Made by a program: the position numbers and the translations under genes | Notes under the pieces: model-generated | Database searches by the model: none | What the model was told of the DNA's origin: nothing | Seen by the model: the letters and a program-made list of their open reading frames with translations, nothing else | In this document: positions 31,380 through 42,011 of the stretch, piece by piece | Position numbering within the stretch: the stretch's first letter is position 1 | Layout of the letters: each line of letters begins with the position of its first letter | Source of the DNA: Prorocentrum cordatum | Taxonomy: Eukaryota > Sar > Dinophyceae > Prorocentrales > Prorocentraceae | Reading direction: 5' to 3' | DNA length: 64,000 nt | Assembly: GCA_963575745.1 (NCBI GenBank) | Contig: CAUYUJ010015943.1 | Coordinates: forward strand, 85,001-149,000

Positions 31380-33096
31380 CGCCAGCTGTCGCCAACTGCT
31401 GGGGCCGACGCAAGAGTGCAGATTGCGCACAGGGAACTTGGAGTGTAGACTCTAGATCTGGTCTGGGGGTCCTCGAATCACTCGAGCTCCAGGCCCTGAA
31501 CCGAAATGGCTGGTCGGAACCTTGGGCCTTGGGCCGCGGCCTGGGCGCGGCAAGGGAAGGGCCGGGGGCCCTGGGGCCCCTTGGGCCTGGAGGCCTGGGG
31601 CCTGGACCTAGGGCCTAGGGCCTAGGGCCTGGGGCCGCGCTGCCCGCGCGGTAAACGCATGTCGCGCATGCGTTTCGGAACCCTCCACCCTCCTCTCTCC
31701 TCCTGGACTCCAGGACTCCTCCACCTCCCCCTCCTCCTCTTCCTCGGTCCTCGACTCCTCCTCGGCCCTCAATCCTCAGCCCCCTCCACCCTCCACCCTC
31801 CACCTCCTAGCGGTAGCTATCCTCAGAGCCTCAGATTCTCAGGTAACTCAGGTTCTGGTCTGAGCTGCGACCTAGAGACAGAGACCTAGAGGAAGGATGA
31901 AAGAGGAAGAGGACGACGTGGCGAACAAGAGAACAGGAGACAGGAGGAGGAGGAGGAGGAGGAGGAGGAGGAGGAAGAGGGCGAGGGACGAGGAGGAGGA
32001 GGAGGAGCCCCCTGAGTCAGCCGCTCCTGAAGCCTGAAGCCCTCGGCTGCCATATCATTCATATCGACGCATGCATGCCGCGCCCATGCCCCCGCGGGGC
32101 CCCCGCGCTTCAGGATTACTCGGGAACCGCGGAAACGAGAACGACGCGAACAGCGGCGTGAATCCATGACAGGGCTTCTTAAGTGTTTAAGTTTCTTATG
32201 GTTGCCTGCGGTCGATCCCCCTATGGGGCCGCGCCGGAGCGGGGCGACCAGCGGCCCGAGATGTCACTGCAGCCGGCCAGCCCCCAGGAACCCAAGGGGG
32301 TCTCACGACCCACACTGGCTGACGGGTGAGCCTAGCCAGTCCGCCCGTCGGCGGCCTTGGAATCCTGGGAAGGGCACTGCAATGCAACCCCGCCTCGACA
32401 TGCTGATCCCCGTCGGCGCGTCGGGGAGGGGGGGTGCGACCCCTGGCGGTGTCCTTTTCTCCTCAGGGGTGGGGGGGGCGACCCCTGGAGGGGGGGGGCG
32501 ACCCTTGGGGGTGGTGGGGCTGGGGGGGGGCGACCCCTGGTGGTGTCTGGAGTCCAGAGGGGGGGATCATCCTCCTCCTCCTCCTCCTCCTCCTCCTCCT
32601 CCTCCTCCTCAGGTCCTCCTCGTCCTCATTCTCCTCCTCGGACCTCGGAGGGCGAGGGCGGAAGAGCCAGGACGCGTAGGCCCTAAGTTACGGGACTGCT
32701 GGACTCCAGACTCCAGTCTCCAGTGACTGAATGACTCCAGACTCGAGTGATTCCAGTGGCCCCAGGACTCTGGACTCCAGGGCCAGGACTCCAGTGGCTC
32801 CAGGTCCCCAGGTCAGTCCTCGTCCTCCTCCTCCTCCTTCCGAATCCTTCCTCCTCCTATCCTACCCCTACCCCCTCCCACTTCTTCTTCTCTGGGCTCT
32901 GAACCTCGTGGAACTGGAACAAAAAACTAAGGCATTTGTCATTTGTCATTGAATCACAATGAGTCTGAGTCATGTCACAAGTCGCACCCCCCCCATGAGA
33001 AAACAAACGAGCTGGAAATTGGAACGTTACGACGGGGAGAGAAAAGGTGTTTTTTTTTTGACAAGGCCAACCTCGAAGCCTGGTCGAACTTGAGGG
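31380..33096. other. No gene recognised; heptamer array, GGA/CCT tracts, partial repeat
   Basis: CCTAGGG heptamers at 31,606-31,630, a short palindrome AAACGCATG/CATGCGTTT near 31,652-31,672, (GGA)n at 31,940-31,980, the tail of the GNRA repeat near 32,325-32,370, four GGGGGGCGACCCCTGG units at 32,430-32,545, (CCT)n at 32,570-32,612 and TCCAG/CTGGAG short repeats to 32,810. Confidence 0.45.
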
Positions 33097-33392
33097 TCAT
33101 GCCGCCATTGCAGCAGTCCTCATCCGATCAGCGAAACCGCCCGTTTCGGTCTCGGGAAGGCCCCCGGGCGGCCGCAAATGATAGTGTAACAGCTCCTTGT
33201 TCAGTTTCTCAGTGGAGCCGTACACATCGTGGGGCCACACTCTAAGCAAGACGCGCGTGCAAACATGGCCGTCTTCTGCGCGGATGCAACGATAAAACTT
33301 GTGGCCGCCCCTGGGTGTCTTCAAATCGTAGGTGCGTCCAACCACAAATGCTTGCACCCACAGTGGCCCCTCCTCATCAATGAACACTTGCT
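33097..33392 (-). CDS. Exon of an unidentified protein
   Basis: Acceptor TGGCCCAG|AG entered in phase 1. It encodes about 97 residues, including VFIDEEGPLWVQAFVVGRTY, GGHKFYRCIRAEDGHVCTRV and VYGSTEKLNKELLHYHLRPP, ending with TGA at 33,097 unless a hidden donor lies upstream of it. The sequence complexity and aromatic content argue for real coding. Two cysteines and several histidines could bind metal. No family recognised. It may belong to the gene that starts at 36,804. Confidence 0.6.
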
Positions 33393-33609
33393 CTGGGCCA
33401 GCGTACCAGTTGCATGTGATCCGTCAACGAAACCAAGGCCCAAGGCGGCTAGGACTTCTGAGTGAATTCCCCCCCTCCCCCTCCGCCTGGTCACCCCTGG
33501 GACCCTGGTCGCGCCCCCCTCCCCCTCACCCCCCCCCCCCTCCCCCTGGCCCTCGCCCTAGCGGCGCGCTGATCGCTCCCCCCTTCGGCCCCCCAGGGCC
33601 CAGGGCCCC

Positions 33610-33730
33610 TTGGTCGGCGGCAGGAGCGAAGCAATTGCATGAAATCGTCCTCTTTGGCGACCCAAGCGCCGGCAACGTCATTTTTGGTCCTCAATGACTT
33701 TGACAGGCGTGCCCCGCCGAGGAGCAAACT
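33610..33730 (-). CDS. Small exon
   Basis: Acceptor CACTGCAG|AGT in phase 0. The frame reads SLLLGGARLSKSLRTK, NDVAGAWVAKEDDFMQLL and then enters GGCCC-rich sequence, so the donor is not resolved. Probably coding because of its composition. Confidence 0.5.
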
Positions 33731-33984
33731 CTGCAGTGAACAATCCGCCCATATCCCGTAGGGACCCCTAGGGCATACTAGGGAACGAAGAGTCACCTGC
33801 AACCCATTTGTGAAACGTGAAACCCAGAAAGCGGCTTCCAGGATTGTCCAAACTGTCCAAACTCCAAATTTCAAACCAAATGGTTTGCAGTTTGCAGGTG
33901 ACTCAGAGACTCAGAGGAGTTTGCAGCGGCCTCTGTGCTCTGTGGCTCTGTGGTCTGCAGCACTCTGCAACATCAGAATTGCAG

Positions 33985-34225
33985 GGGGAGGAGGAGGAGG
34001 AGGAGGAGGAGGAGGAGGAGGAGGAGGGGGAGGAGGAGGAGTTCCAAGAGGAAGGAGGAGGAGGAGGAGGATGAGGAGGAGGAGGGGAGGAGGGGGAGGG
34101 GAGGAGGAGGAGGAGGAGGAGGAGGAGGAGGAGGAGGAGGAGGAGGAGGAGGAGGAGGAGGGGGAGGAGGAGGGGGAGGAGGAGGAGGAGGAGGAGGAGG
34201 AGGAGGAGGAGGAGGAGGAGCAGGA
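33985..34225. repeat. (GGA)n tract
   Basis: About 240 bp of nearly pure GGA triplets on the plus strand, interrupted near 34,040-34,100. It ends at the hairpin at 34,233. Confidence 0.95.
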
Positions 34226-34232
34226 GGAGGAA

Positions 34233-34290
34233 GATTCGGCGAATGATAAATAGCATTGCCAAGCAATGCTATTTCATCATTCGCCGAATC
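34233..34290. repeat. 27-bp-arm hairpin at an exon edge
   Basis: Arms 34,233-34,259 and 34,263-34,290 pair with one bulged base and a 3-nt loop. The right arm is the end of a coding-like minus-strand exon (reading AGDSANDEIALL); the left arm is its inverted copy. Confidence 0.9.
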
Positions 34291-34501
34291 GCCCGCGGAG
34301 AAAGTTTCCAACGAGACAGGGTGACAAGGGGCGGCGGCGGTGCGCGGGAGGCGCCAACGATAGTTCAGCCCGTGCACGAAGCCCACGGGGGAAGACAGAT
34401 TCGGAACCATGCGCGCTCCAGTGAACGATTGGAAAGTACCGTCTGGCGCTGGGGTGGAGATCGGCTTGCCGTTGCGTATCGGGAATCCACTGGCGTAGGT
34501 C
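34265..34501 (-). CDS. Exon ending at a hairpin
   Basis: Acceptor CCACTTAG|G at 34,503-34,502. It encodes about 78 residues: TYASGFPIRNGKPIS, PDGTFQSFTGARMVP, VGFVHGLNYRWRLPR, then SLETFSAGDSANDEI. No GT donor exists near the 3-prime end; the frame runs into the inverted repeat, so either a non-canonical donor is used or the inverted copy interrupted the exon. Family unknown. Confidence 0.55.
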
Positions 34502-34509
34502 CTAAGTGG

Positions 34510-35110
34510 TGTAGGGCGTTTCTCTTCCAACCGCCTTCTTCCCCTTTCGGCGAGGGGTTTACCCCTCCCCCTGGCCCTACCCCCTCCCCACTGACCTAGA
34601 CAGTGGGAGCCGCGGGTCGTTGAAGCGTCCAAAGACCGACTGCCGGGAAGGCTAAAACTCGACACCCCTCGCGAGGATCGCGGCTCCTGGGGGGGGGGGG
34701 GGGGGCGCATTGAGGACCCCCCCTTCGTTGTCCGATCTCATCCAAGATGGCTCCAGGACTCCAAAAAGACGTCGTGGACCCTCCTCTTGGGCCTTGGGCG
34801 GGCTCTTGGGCCCTGCGCGCGGCTGGGCGGAGCGCCGCCCGCCCGCCCGCGAGGCCCAAGAGTCCAAGAGCACACCAAAACGCCTCAAGACTCAAGACTC
34901 AAGACTCAAGATACCTCCAAGACGCCAACAGGAGGAGGAGGAGGAGGAGAAGGGCCGAAGGGGAAGGAGGAGGAGGAGGAGGTGGAGGAGGAGGAGGAGG
35001 AGGAGGGGGAGTGACGAGGGGGAGAAGAACAACTTCCGATGATCGGCGCTCTTCGTTCGGGTACCTGGTGTAGTAGGATTGGCTGGTGGGGATAGTTGCG
35101 CGAAGCGTCA
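34510..35110. repeat. Segmental duplication, copy 2
   Basis: Counterpart of about 15,480-15,930; see there. This copy contains (GGA)n expansions at 34,930-35,015 that copy 1 lacks, so the microsatellite grew or was inserted after the duplication. Confidence 0.7.
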
Positions 35111-35705
35111 ACAATTTGTAAAACGTGCCGAACTCATTTGGCTTCTTCACCTTGACGGTCGCAGTCTCTGGTACCTCTGCGGCGAGGTAAGCGCCAATGC
35201 CCTTCGTAAACAAGAACCTGAACGAGCATACATTCCAGAGTTTGCTGAAGCGGCCCAGGTTCTGTAGAAACTGAGGGGCCTCAAGGGCAGGGGTGACAGG
35301 GCCAGGGATCTGCTGCACTGGCAAAGGCTCAGGCTGATCTGGCCGCTGCCGCAGCCAGTTGCTGCTGCTGCTGCTGCTGGCCGCTGCCGCTGCATGCAGC
35401 TGCTGGTGCTGCTGGTGCTGCTCCATCAGCTTCTCACTCTGTTGCAGAAACTGCTGCTGCTGCTGCAGCTGCTCTTGCAGCAACTGCTGCTGGTGTTGCC
35501 GTAGCTGTTCCTGCTGCTGCTGCAGCAACTGCTCCTGGTGTTGCCGCTGCTGTTCCTGCTGCTGTTGCTGCTGCTGCAGTAGCAGCTGCTGCTGCTCCAC
35601 CTGCTCTTCGCGGTCTCTGAGCAGCCGCCCGCGCCGCTCTGCGCGGCGCGTGCGGTACCGCCGGCGGCGGCCCCCGCCGCGGCCGCCGCCCTCGCCCTCG
35701 TCGCC
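35034..35705 (-). CDS. Polyglutamine exon
   Basis: A 672-nt exon, phase 0 at both ends, with acceptor TGCTCCCCAG|GGC and donor TCGGAA|GTTGTT. It begins with an RG/RR-rich segment (GGGRRRRYRTRRAERRG), then about 80 residues that are mostly Q in an LLQQ/HQEQL pattern likely to form a coiled coil, then alanine and serine runs, and finally a complex segment (LGRFSKLWNVCSFRFLFTKG, TVKVKKPNEFGTFYKLLTLR). CAG/CTG-rich codons make it a candidate for length variation. Probably part of the gene beginning at 36,804. Function unknown; Q-rich plus basic suggests a nuclear protein. Confidence 0.65.
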
Positions 35706-36237
35706 CTGGGGAGCAGAGGAGGAGGAGGAGAAGGAGGAGGAGGGGGAGGAGGAGGAGGAGGAGGAGGAGGAGGAGGGGGAGGAGGAGGAGGAGGAGGAGG
35801 AGGAGGAGGAGGAGGAGGAGGAGGAGGAGGTATACGGTATGAGGAAGAAGAGCGTGAGATAGGAGATAGGGGATAGGGCATGCCCCTGGCCGCCGGCCCC
35901 CGGGCCCCTGGGCCCCTGAAACACCCCCAAGGCCCCAGGGCCCCGGGGCGAGGAAGAAGGAAGAGGGGGGAGGAGGAACCTGGGCTTGGGCCAGGGGAGG
36001 AGGAGGAGGAGGAGCAGGACCTGAGGAGGAAGGAGGAGGAGGAGGAGGAGGAGGAGGAGGAGGAGGAGGAGTCCGAGGAGGAGGAGTCCGAGGAGGAGGA
36101 GGAGGAGGAGAGCAAGCAAGGGGGAGGAGGAGGAGGACGAGGAGGAGGTGGAGGAGGAGGACCTGGGGAGGAGGAGGAGGAGGAGGAGGAGGAGGAGGAG
36201 AGAAGGAGGAGGATCAGGAGGAGGAGGAGGCGGGAAC
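35706..36237. repeat. (GGA)n-rich intron
   Basis: Long GGA tracts at about 35,715-35,830 and 36,000-36,220, with ATAGGAGATAGGGGATAGGG in between and GGCCC words. Treated as an intron between two exons. Confidence 0.7.
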
Positions 36238-36495
36238 GGCCTCGGCCTCGGCCGCCTCGGGCTCGGGCTTGGGCTTGGGCCGGGCGGGCGCGCGCGTCGG
36301 CCTCGGCGTCGGGCTGCGAAGCCGGCGGGCAGCAGCACCCGGGGCTGCCGTTGGCCTGAGCGGCGGGAGCGTCGACGGCGTCGGGCCAGGCTCCTCCGAG
36401 CAGCTCGAGACGGCCACCGTGTCCACCTCGGTGGAACTCCCATCCACGGGCTCCGGCGGCTGTGGCTGGGGCCCCTGGGCGGTGTCACTCCCGTT
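36238..36495 (-). CDS. Proline/alanine-rich exon
   Basis: The frame reads DNGSDTAQGPQPQPPEPVDG, TEVDTVAVSSCSEEP, then alternating P, A, R, K and E (KPKPEPEAAEAEA). Edges are approximate: acceptor in GGAG|GACAAC, donor GCC|GTTCCC. Low-complexity but distinct from the triplet repeats on both sides. Likely disordered region of the polyglutamine gene. Confidence 0.5.
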
Positions 36496-36667
36496 GTCCT
36501 CCTCCCCCTTGCCTCCTCCCCCTTGCCTTCTCCTCCTTCCTCCTCCTCCTCCTCCTCCTCCTTCCTTTCCCTTCCTTCTCCTCCTCCTCCTCCTCCTCCT
36601 CCTCCTCCTCCACCTCCTCCTCCTCCTCCTCCTCCTCCGGCCCTCCTCCTCCTCCTCCTCCAGAAAC
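36496..36667 (-). other. (CCT)n intron
   Basis: Almost pure CCT triplets on the plus strand between the two exons. Confidence 0.7.
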
Positions 36668-36804
36668 TCCAGGTCCTGCAGCACTGCAGTCACTGCCACT
36701 GCGCTGCTGCTGGCAGCGCTGCTGCGCTGCCGCCGCGGCTGCGGCTGCTGCAGCTGCGGCCGCGCTGCCTCTGCAGCGGGCCGCTTGCCGCGGCGCTCCT
36801 CCAT
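36668..36804 (-). CDS. Probable first exon of the polyglutamine gene
   Basis: ATG at 36804 in a favourable context starts MEERRGKRPAAEAARPQLQQ and continues with Q/R/S/A-rich sequence to LQDLE and a donor CTGGA|GTTTCT at 36,667 (phase 2). The basic and glutamine-rich character fits the downstream exons. The direct join to the next exon was not verified by phase. Confidence 0.5.
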
Positions 36805-37812
36805 GGTGCCCCGCGGGCCCGCGGGGAGCCGCTCGGGCCGGGCCGAGCCGCTCGGGCTGGGGGCTCGGGCCCGATGCCCAATGGTTCTTGGCCCTTGGCC
36901 CTTGGCCAGGACTCAGGAGCCCCCAGGAGGCCCAGGAGCCCAGGGGGGCCGAGCTGAGCAGGAGGAGGAAGCGGAGGAGGAGGAAGAGGAGGGGGGAGGA
37001 GGAGGAGGAGGAGGAGGAGGAGGAGGAGGAGGAGGAGGAGCAGCAGCAGGGGGAAGATAGGAGGAAGGATGAGGAGGAGTCGAGAAGTCGGACTGGGTCA
37101 GAGGCTTTCTCCCTCCAATCCTCCTTTCGCTCTTTCCTCCCTCCCTCCCTCTGGCTCTTTCTCCCTCCCTCCCGCCGAGCCAGGCCCAAAGCCCAAGGCC
37201 CAAGGCTGGTTAAATTTGCGCCTAAAGGGCCTAGAGCCCTAGAGTCTGGAGTCCTGTAACTTATTGTCACTGTCACTGTTGTATTGTGTATTGTAGCCGC
37301 GTAACCTGTATCTATCTTTGGTCTTTGGCAAGTCTTTGGCATCTGTTGTAAAGTTTAGCACCTGGGACCTAGTGACAGTCTACTCAGAGTCCACTCGGGC
37401 CAGGGCCTGGCGGCGAGGGCCATGGGCCCAGACTCCGGGGCCCCCTGGGTGGGGGGGTGCCGGGGGGAGGGCTTTGGGGGTGGCTTCTCGGTCGGCGCCC
37501 CTCGACTCTGTGAGACTCTGGGTATGGGGTCTGGGACCCAGGGACACTCATGACATCTGACAGCTTCGCAATAAGCGCCAACAACAGAGTCTTTGAGCGG
37601 CAGCAGCTCAGATGACGACAACATCAGCCTGACAAACCCCATTGGGCCATTGGGGTCCTGGGTCCTGGATCCTGGAGGGCCTGCTGGTGTGACTGTTATT
37701 TCTGATTTTTTGACGTTAGCCTTCAGCTCCAATCTCCAATCTTCAAGCGCAAGGCCGCAAGGACGTCGGCGGGCTGGGCGAGCAGGGGCAACAGTTAGAC
37801 GGTCTAGACGAC
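36805..37812. other. No gene recognised
   Basis: GGCCC words, (GGA)n at 36,965-37,040, and a less biased stretch at 37,250-37,700. Minus-strand frames around 37.4-37.7 kb include GAYCEAVRCHECPWVPD, which could be an exon fragment with cysteines, but its edges and frame are unclear. Confidence 0.4.
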
Positions 37813-38166
37813 ATCGTCTGGCTCGCTGTGAGGAGGTTGCGTGCCAGGCGGGCCGTTCTCTTCCTCTCCCAAAGTGCACGCACTGCCTTCCAGAGCCTCG
37901 CGCGCCTCCTTACGATCTGCAAGACTAGGAATCCAATTTCTGTTTCTATGAAAGTCTCTGCTGCACTCAGGCCCTGCCGCCAGCCAAGCGATCAGGTGGC
38001 CCAGAGGGCGGCCCGAGCCGGGCCGAGCAGAGAAATTGCACGTCCGGGTGCGACGGCAAACTGAAGGGCCCCCGTGGGCGGGGTTCACACAATGCGCGCA
38101 AATTCTGTTGTCGGAGGCCTTGTACGCCAAGTAACCCCCAGGAAAATAGAAATGATCAACCATGGC
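37804..38166 (-). CDS. Cysteine/histidine-containing exon
   Basis: Acceptor CCCGAG|GCC ATG, then MVDHFYFPGGYLAYKASDNR and ICAHCVNPAHGG, SVCRRTRTC: a C-x2-C plus C-x5-C arrangement in about 20 residues that resembles a zinc knuckle. It continues LGHLIAWLAAGPECSRDFHR and ends acidic (HSEPDDVV) at TAG 37,804, or at a donor GAT|GTCGTC (37,812) in phase 0. Family unknown. Good coding signal. Confidence 0.6.
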   Translation of the reverse strand, partial: AMVDHFYFPGGYLAYKASDNRICAHCVNPAHGGPSVCRRTRTCNFSARPGSGRPLGHLIAWLAAGPECSRDFHRNRNWIPSLADRKEAREALEGSACTLGEEENGPPGTQPPHSEPDDVV

Positions 38167-38830
38167 CTCGGGGCCAACCGGGCCCCCAGGCCCTGGGCCC
38201 CCAGGCCCTGGGGCAGGCGGGGGTGCAGGCGCAGGCGGGCCCGGCCCCGGCTCTGGAGCTGGGGCCCCAGCGGCCAGGGCCGCTGGAGCGGCCTCAGCGC
38301 TGCCCGCGCCGCCTCAGGTGGGCAAGGAAGGGGATGGAGACGGAGCAGGCTAGGCTGAGCAGGGGGGCCCGCCTGAGGAGCAGGAGCAGCGAGAGAGCAG
38401 GAGGAGGAGGGAGGAGGAGGAGGAGGAGGAGGAAAATGAGGAGCAGGAGGAACACAGGGCACGAGGGTCACGAGGACAGGGAGGGAGGAGGAGGAGGAGG
38501 AGGAGAGGAGTAGGACGAGGAAGACGACGACGACGACGAAGACGACGAGAGGGGGGGAGAAGGATGAGGAGGAGGAGAAGGAGAAGGAGGAGGAGGAGGC
38601 GGGATGAGGGATGAGGAGGAGGGAGGAGGAGGCTTGGATGATGAGTGCAGCCCTTCCCCTAATCCCCCGCCTGGGTCTGGCCGAGGGGGGAGGGGCGAGA
38701 GAGAGAGAGTCGTTAAAACGTCCCTAGGGCCCTTTGGCCCCTGTGCCCTTGGGCTGGGCCCCTGGTCCTTGGCCAATTTGGATTCCTGGGGGTTCCTGGA
38801 ATATAGAAACTGGTGAACGACGATTATGAC
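38167..38830. other. Intron or spacer with GGA tracts
   Basis: GGCCCC words, (GGA)n at 38,400-38,440 and 38,480-38,610 and a GACGAC run near 38,525. No exon seen. Confidence 0.5.
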
Positions 38831-39257
38831 TCTGCGTCTGGTGGTCCGTTGGCAATCCATTGGCCTGCCGGTGGGCTGGGGACCCTGGGGCTGGGGCTGC
38901 GGCTGGGGCTGCGGCCGACCAGTGGGCTGAGAGCAATCGGGCTCCCATCGCCGTCACCGTCATCGCTTCCCAGGTCGGTTTCTTCGCCGCAGGAGAACCC
39001 GAACGATCGTGCTGCCGAGCTGCAGCTGCCATCATCGCTATCGAGGTTGAACCCCTCTGCGCACTCTTGGTCGATGGCGGCGGCCATCATTATCGGATCG
39101 GCACCATCTTGAACGCAAGGATCTATGAGGCCCGCGGCTGAACACGCATCAATCCATGCGTCGAACCCCTCCTCTGACACGATCTGCCTCTCGTCATCCG
39201 AACCGAACATGTCGAAACCCTCGCCCTCAAGGCCTTTGACGCCCTCCTCGACGCCGC
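38831..39257 (-). CDS. Acidic exon
   Basis: Acceptor GCCGCAG|GC in phase 1, donor CAGA|GTCATA at 38,830. It encodes GGVEEGVKGLEGEGFDMFGS, SEEGFDAWIDACSAAGLIDP, AAAIDQECAEGFNLDSDDGS and then a D/S/P-rich tail. The repeated aspartate- and glycine-rich turns might suggest calcium binding, but no proper EF-hand loop is present. Function unknown. Confidence 0.6.
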
Positions 39258-39893
39258 CTGCGGCCCGCCAGAGGGGATGGACAGGATGAGGGGTGCGGAG
39301 CAGTCGGAGTGGAGGGGGAGAGAAGGAGTTGAGGAAACAGGACGAGGAGGAAGAGGCGGAGGCGGCGGAGGAGGAGGAGGAACAGGAGGAGGAGGAGGAG
39401 AAGGAGGAGGGAGAGAAGGAGGAGGACTTGAGACTCGACGAGGACGAGGGGGAGGAGGAGGATGAGGAGGAGAAGGACGAGGAGGAGGGGGAGATGGAGG
39501 AGGAGAAGGGAGGAGGATCAGGCCTGAGGAGGAGGAGAGGGAGGAGGAGGAATGAGGCGGAGGCGGAGGAGGGGGTGAGTAGGAGGAGGAGGACGACGAC
39601 GGCGAGGAGGACCCCAGGAGGTTCCCGAAAGAGGAATAGTCTAGGGTCTAGGGTCCTGCGCCCAGGACCCCAGGAGCCAGGCTCTCTCAGGAGCCCAGGA
39701 ACAGGAGGATGGAGAGGAGGAGGAGTCCCCCTTCCGAGCTGTGCATTTGTTTTTTGGGCGTCGCCGCAGTGCGGCTCGGGGCTCGCTGGGCCTCGCAACC
39801 TGGCAACCTAGCTGGCGGGCCTACTGAGTTTAATCAATGTCGGGAAAGATTCGGAAATATTCAATGTCCATGAACCGCAAGACTCTCCTTTAC
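39258..39893. other. Spacer with (GGA)n
   Basis: GGA-rich from 39,290 to 39,600, then GGCCC words. A minus-strand read ending MDIEYFRIFPDID before a stop at about 39,832 is suggestive but unsupported. Confidence 0.4.
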
Positions 39894-39947
39894 CTGCCTG
39901 CACAGCCGACCGAAGACACGGCTCGTGCGCTGGACCAAGGTGATTTC
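39894..39947 (-). CDS. Possible 54-nt exon
   Basis: Between acceptor TTTGCGAAG|GAA and donor GGCAG|GTAAAGG lie 18 codons reading EITLVQRTSRVFGRLCRQ. The splice sites are good, but the exon is short and unconnected. Confidence 0.35.
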
Positions 39948-40099
39948 CTTCGCAAAGGCGGAAGAAGGAGAGTTGGGAAGAATGAGAGGGGGGAGGGGGA
40001 AGAAGAGGGGGGAAGGGGGAAGGGGGGGAGGGGGGAGTTGCTACGTTGCTTGCTTGAGGTGATACTGCGGCCGCGCCCCCCCCCCGCCCCCTTCCCGAC

Positions 40100-40640
40100 G
40101 GGGCCCGAAGGACCAAGGGGGCTGAAAAGCCCGCGCCGGCGCACGACCAGGGGCTGAAAAGCCAACACTGGCGCACAACCAGCCCGCCCGTTGGCGGCCT
40201 TGATCCCGGTGGGCGCGTGTGGGGAGGGGCGGGGCGGGGCGATGGTGACCGCTGGTGATGTTCGTCCGTCCTCCTCCTCCTCCTCCTGAGGTCCTCCTCC
40301 TCCTGGTCCCCCTCCTCCTCCTCCCCCTCCTCCTCCTCCTCCTCCCCCTCCTCCTCTTCAGTCGTCCTCCTCCAGTCTGAGCTGAGGATCATGAGGCCCC
40401 TCGGCTGTCTGACAGAGCAATTCTAAAATCCTGGACCCTGGGATCTAGAGTCCACTAGAGTTCAGAGCACTGCGGATTAGAGAATCAGAGGGCTGTCCCA
40501 AAGGACCTGCCTTGGACTTTGGCCGGGATCAAGGCCGCCTACGGGCGGGCTGGTTGTGCGCCAGTGTGGGCTTTTCGGCCCCTGGTCGTGCGCCAGCGCG
40601 GGCTTTTCAGCCCCCTTGGTCCTTCGGGCCCCGACGGGGG
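40100..40640. repeat. Two GNRA-hairpin repeats in inverted orientation
   Basis: Copy 2 (plus, about 40,105-40,215) and copy 3 (minus, about 40,515-40,635) face each other across about 300 bp of (CCT)n and CTGGAC-type sequence. Each has the paired GGGCT-GAAA-AGCCC units, one of the two being mutated in each copy. Confidence 0.75.
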
Positions 40641-40659
40641 GCCGTCATCATCGCCATCA

Positions 40660-40684
40660 TCAGCATCATCACCATCATCTTCGA

Positions 40685-40725
<41 letters not shown>

Positions 40726-40918
40726 CCATCACCATCACCAGCATCATCATCATCATCATCACCATCACCCCCTCCTCACCTCATCCCCCTCGTCCTCTTC
40801 AAATCCACTTCCTCCTTCCTCCTCCTCCTCCTCCGCGCCCTGGCTCGAATCCCTTCTTGAAACAAGAAGAAGAATGAGGATAGTGGATAGTGTGAGAGGG
40901 GGGCGACAAAGTAAGTCA
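40660..40918. repeat. (CAT)n microsatellite and spacer
   Basis: CAT triplets at about 40,660-40,775, then CCT-rich DNA. Frames through it are not genes. Confidence 0.85.
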
Positions 40919-42011
40919 CTAAGTCCACCCACCCAGCCCGCCTGGTGGGTCGCCGCAGCTGCCGGCTGCTGCGCCCGGCGGCCCTGGCGGCCCTGCGCCG
41001 CCGCCGTCGCTGGAATCTCCACGCGCGTCGCCACCGCTGTCAACGTCGGCGTCGCCGTCGGCCTCTGCCGAGCCTCGGCCACGGCCTCGGCCTCGGCCTC
41101 GGCCTCGGCCCCCTCTGCGCCCAGGCGGCGCTGGCCCTCGACCTCGCCCGCGCCCGCGGCCACGGCCGCGGCGGGGGGGCGGCCAGAATGTCACGGCGTC
41201 GAAACGCGGATCCCTCTGCACTTCGAGTTGGCTGGGCGTGATCGTGTCAATGGGCAGGGCCGAAGGGGACAATAAGTAAAACTCTGCCGCCCATGTGCCG
41301 TCCAATGGAGCGTGGAGGAGGCCGAGATCGAACGGCGATCGCACGGCGGGCTTGCTGTCGATAACCGTAGGATGCACGAAAAACTTCCCCTCTGGTGGAG
41401 CTTCGGGGCCATCGAGGAGCCAAAACGTGGGAGTCTTCTTCCGCCAAATATGAGAAACGTGCAACCACAGCCTCGATGCACACCCGTCCTCGTGGCTGAT
41501 CAAGATGCGAAGGACTTGGAACCCGTCCTGGACGAGACGCTCATCTTCTTGGGAACAGTAGGGCGACCGCGTCATCAGTACTTGACATAACCTCTGCGAG
41601 AACTGGTGGGCCTGGCGAGCGTCACTGGGGCGTTTCCCTGGCGTGGGAGGGCAGACACAACGGCCATAGAATTGACGCAGATTGTTTTCCGACTTGGGCA
41701 CGTTTCCCAAGGAGGGGCAAGCCGCATGCTTTATGATACGGTGCCTTTTCTTCCAGAAATCATCAGCGTCCTGTGCGGCCGTATATATCTGACCTGGAAT
41801 GCCATCCGCGGCCTGGGAACGGCAACGTGCCAGCACCGTGGCGCCGTTGCTCAACTCCGAGGGCCTCAACTGCATGGAAACTGTAGCAGGACCTGGAGAC
41901 TGCGCCGCCGGGCCCGCCACGGCCGCCGACACGGCCCCGAACCCTGGGGGGCTCACCATGCCTGGCACTTGCTGGATCGCCCTGTCAGCGTCGGCGACCA
42001 GCTGGGAGTAC
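40919..42011 (-). CDS. Gene H, exon 4 with RG-repeat tail
   Basis: Acceptor ATCCACAG|G entered in phase 2, matching the donor at 43,471. It encodes about 364 residues: YSQLVADADRAIQQ, then GATVLARCRSQAADGIPG, a segment with several cysteines (RQFYGRCVCPP, SPYCSQEDE), WLHVSHIWRKKTPTFWLLDG, and from about 41,180 a tail of RGRG repeats (41,050-41,180) followed by G/P/A-rich sequence. It ends at TAG 40,919; a GC donor at 40,942 is an alternative. RG repeats usually bind RNA or are methylated on arginine. The plus-strand frames opposite are shadows. Confidence 0.75.

Noticed and set aside
33903-34710. Poly-E, poly-L, poly-P and poly-G frames over (GGA)n here and at 1, 7.6, 12.7, 36-37, 39.3 and 62 kb.
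   Set aside because: Purely compositional; they lie in introns or spacers between phase-matched exons.
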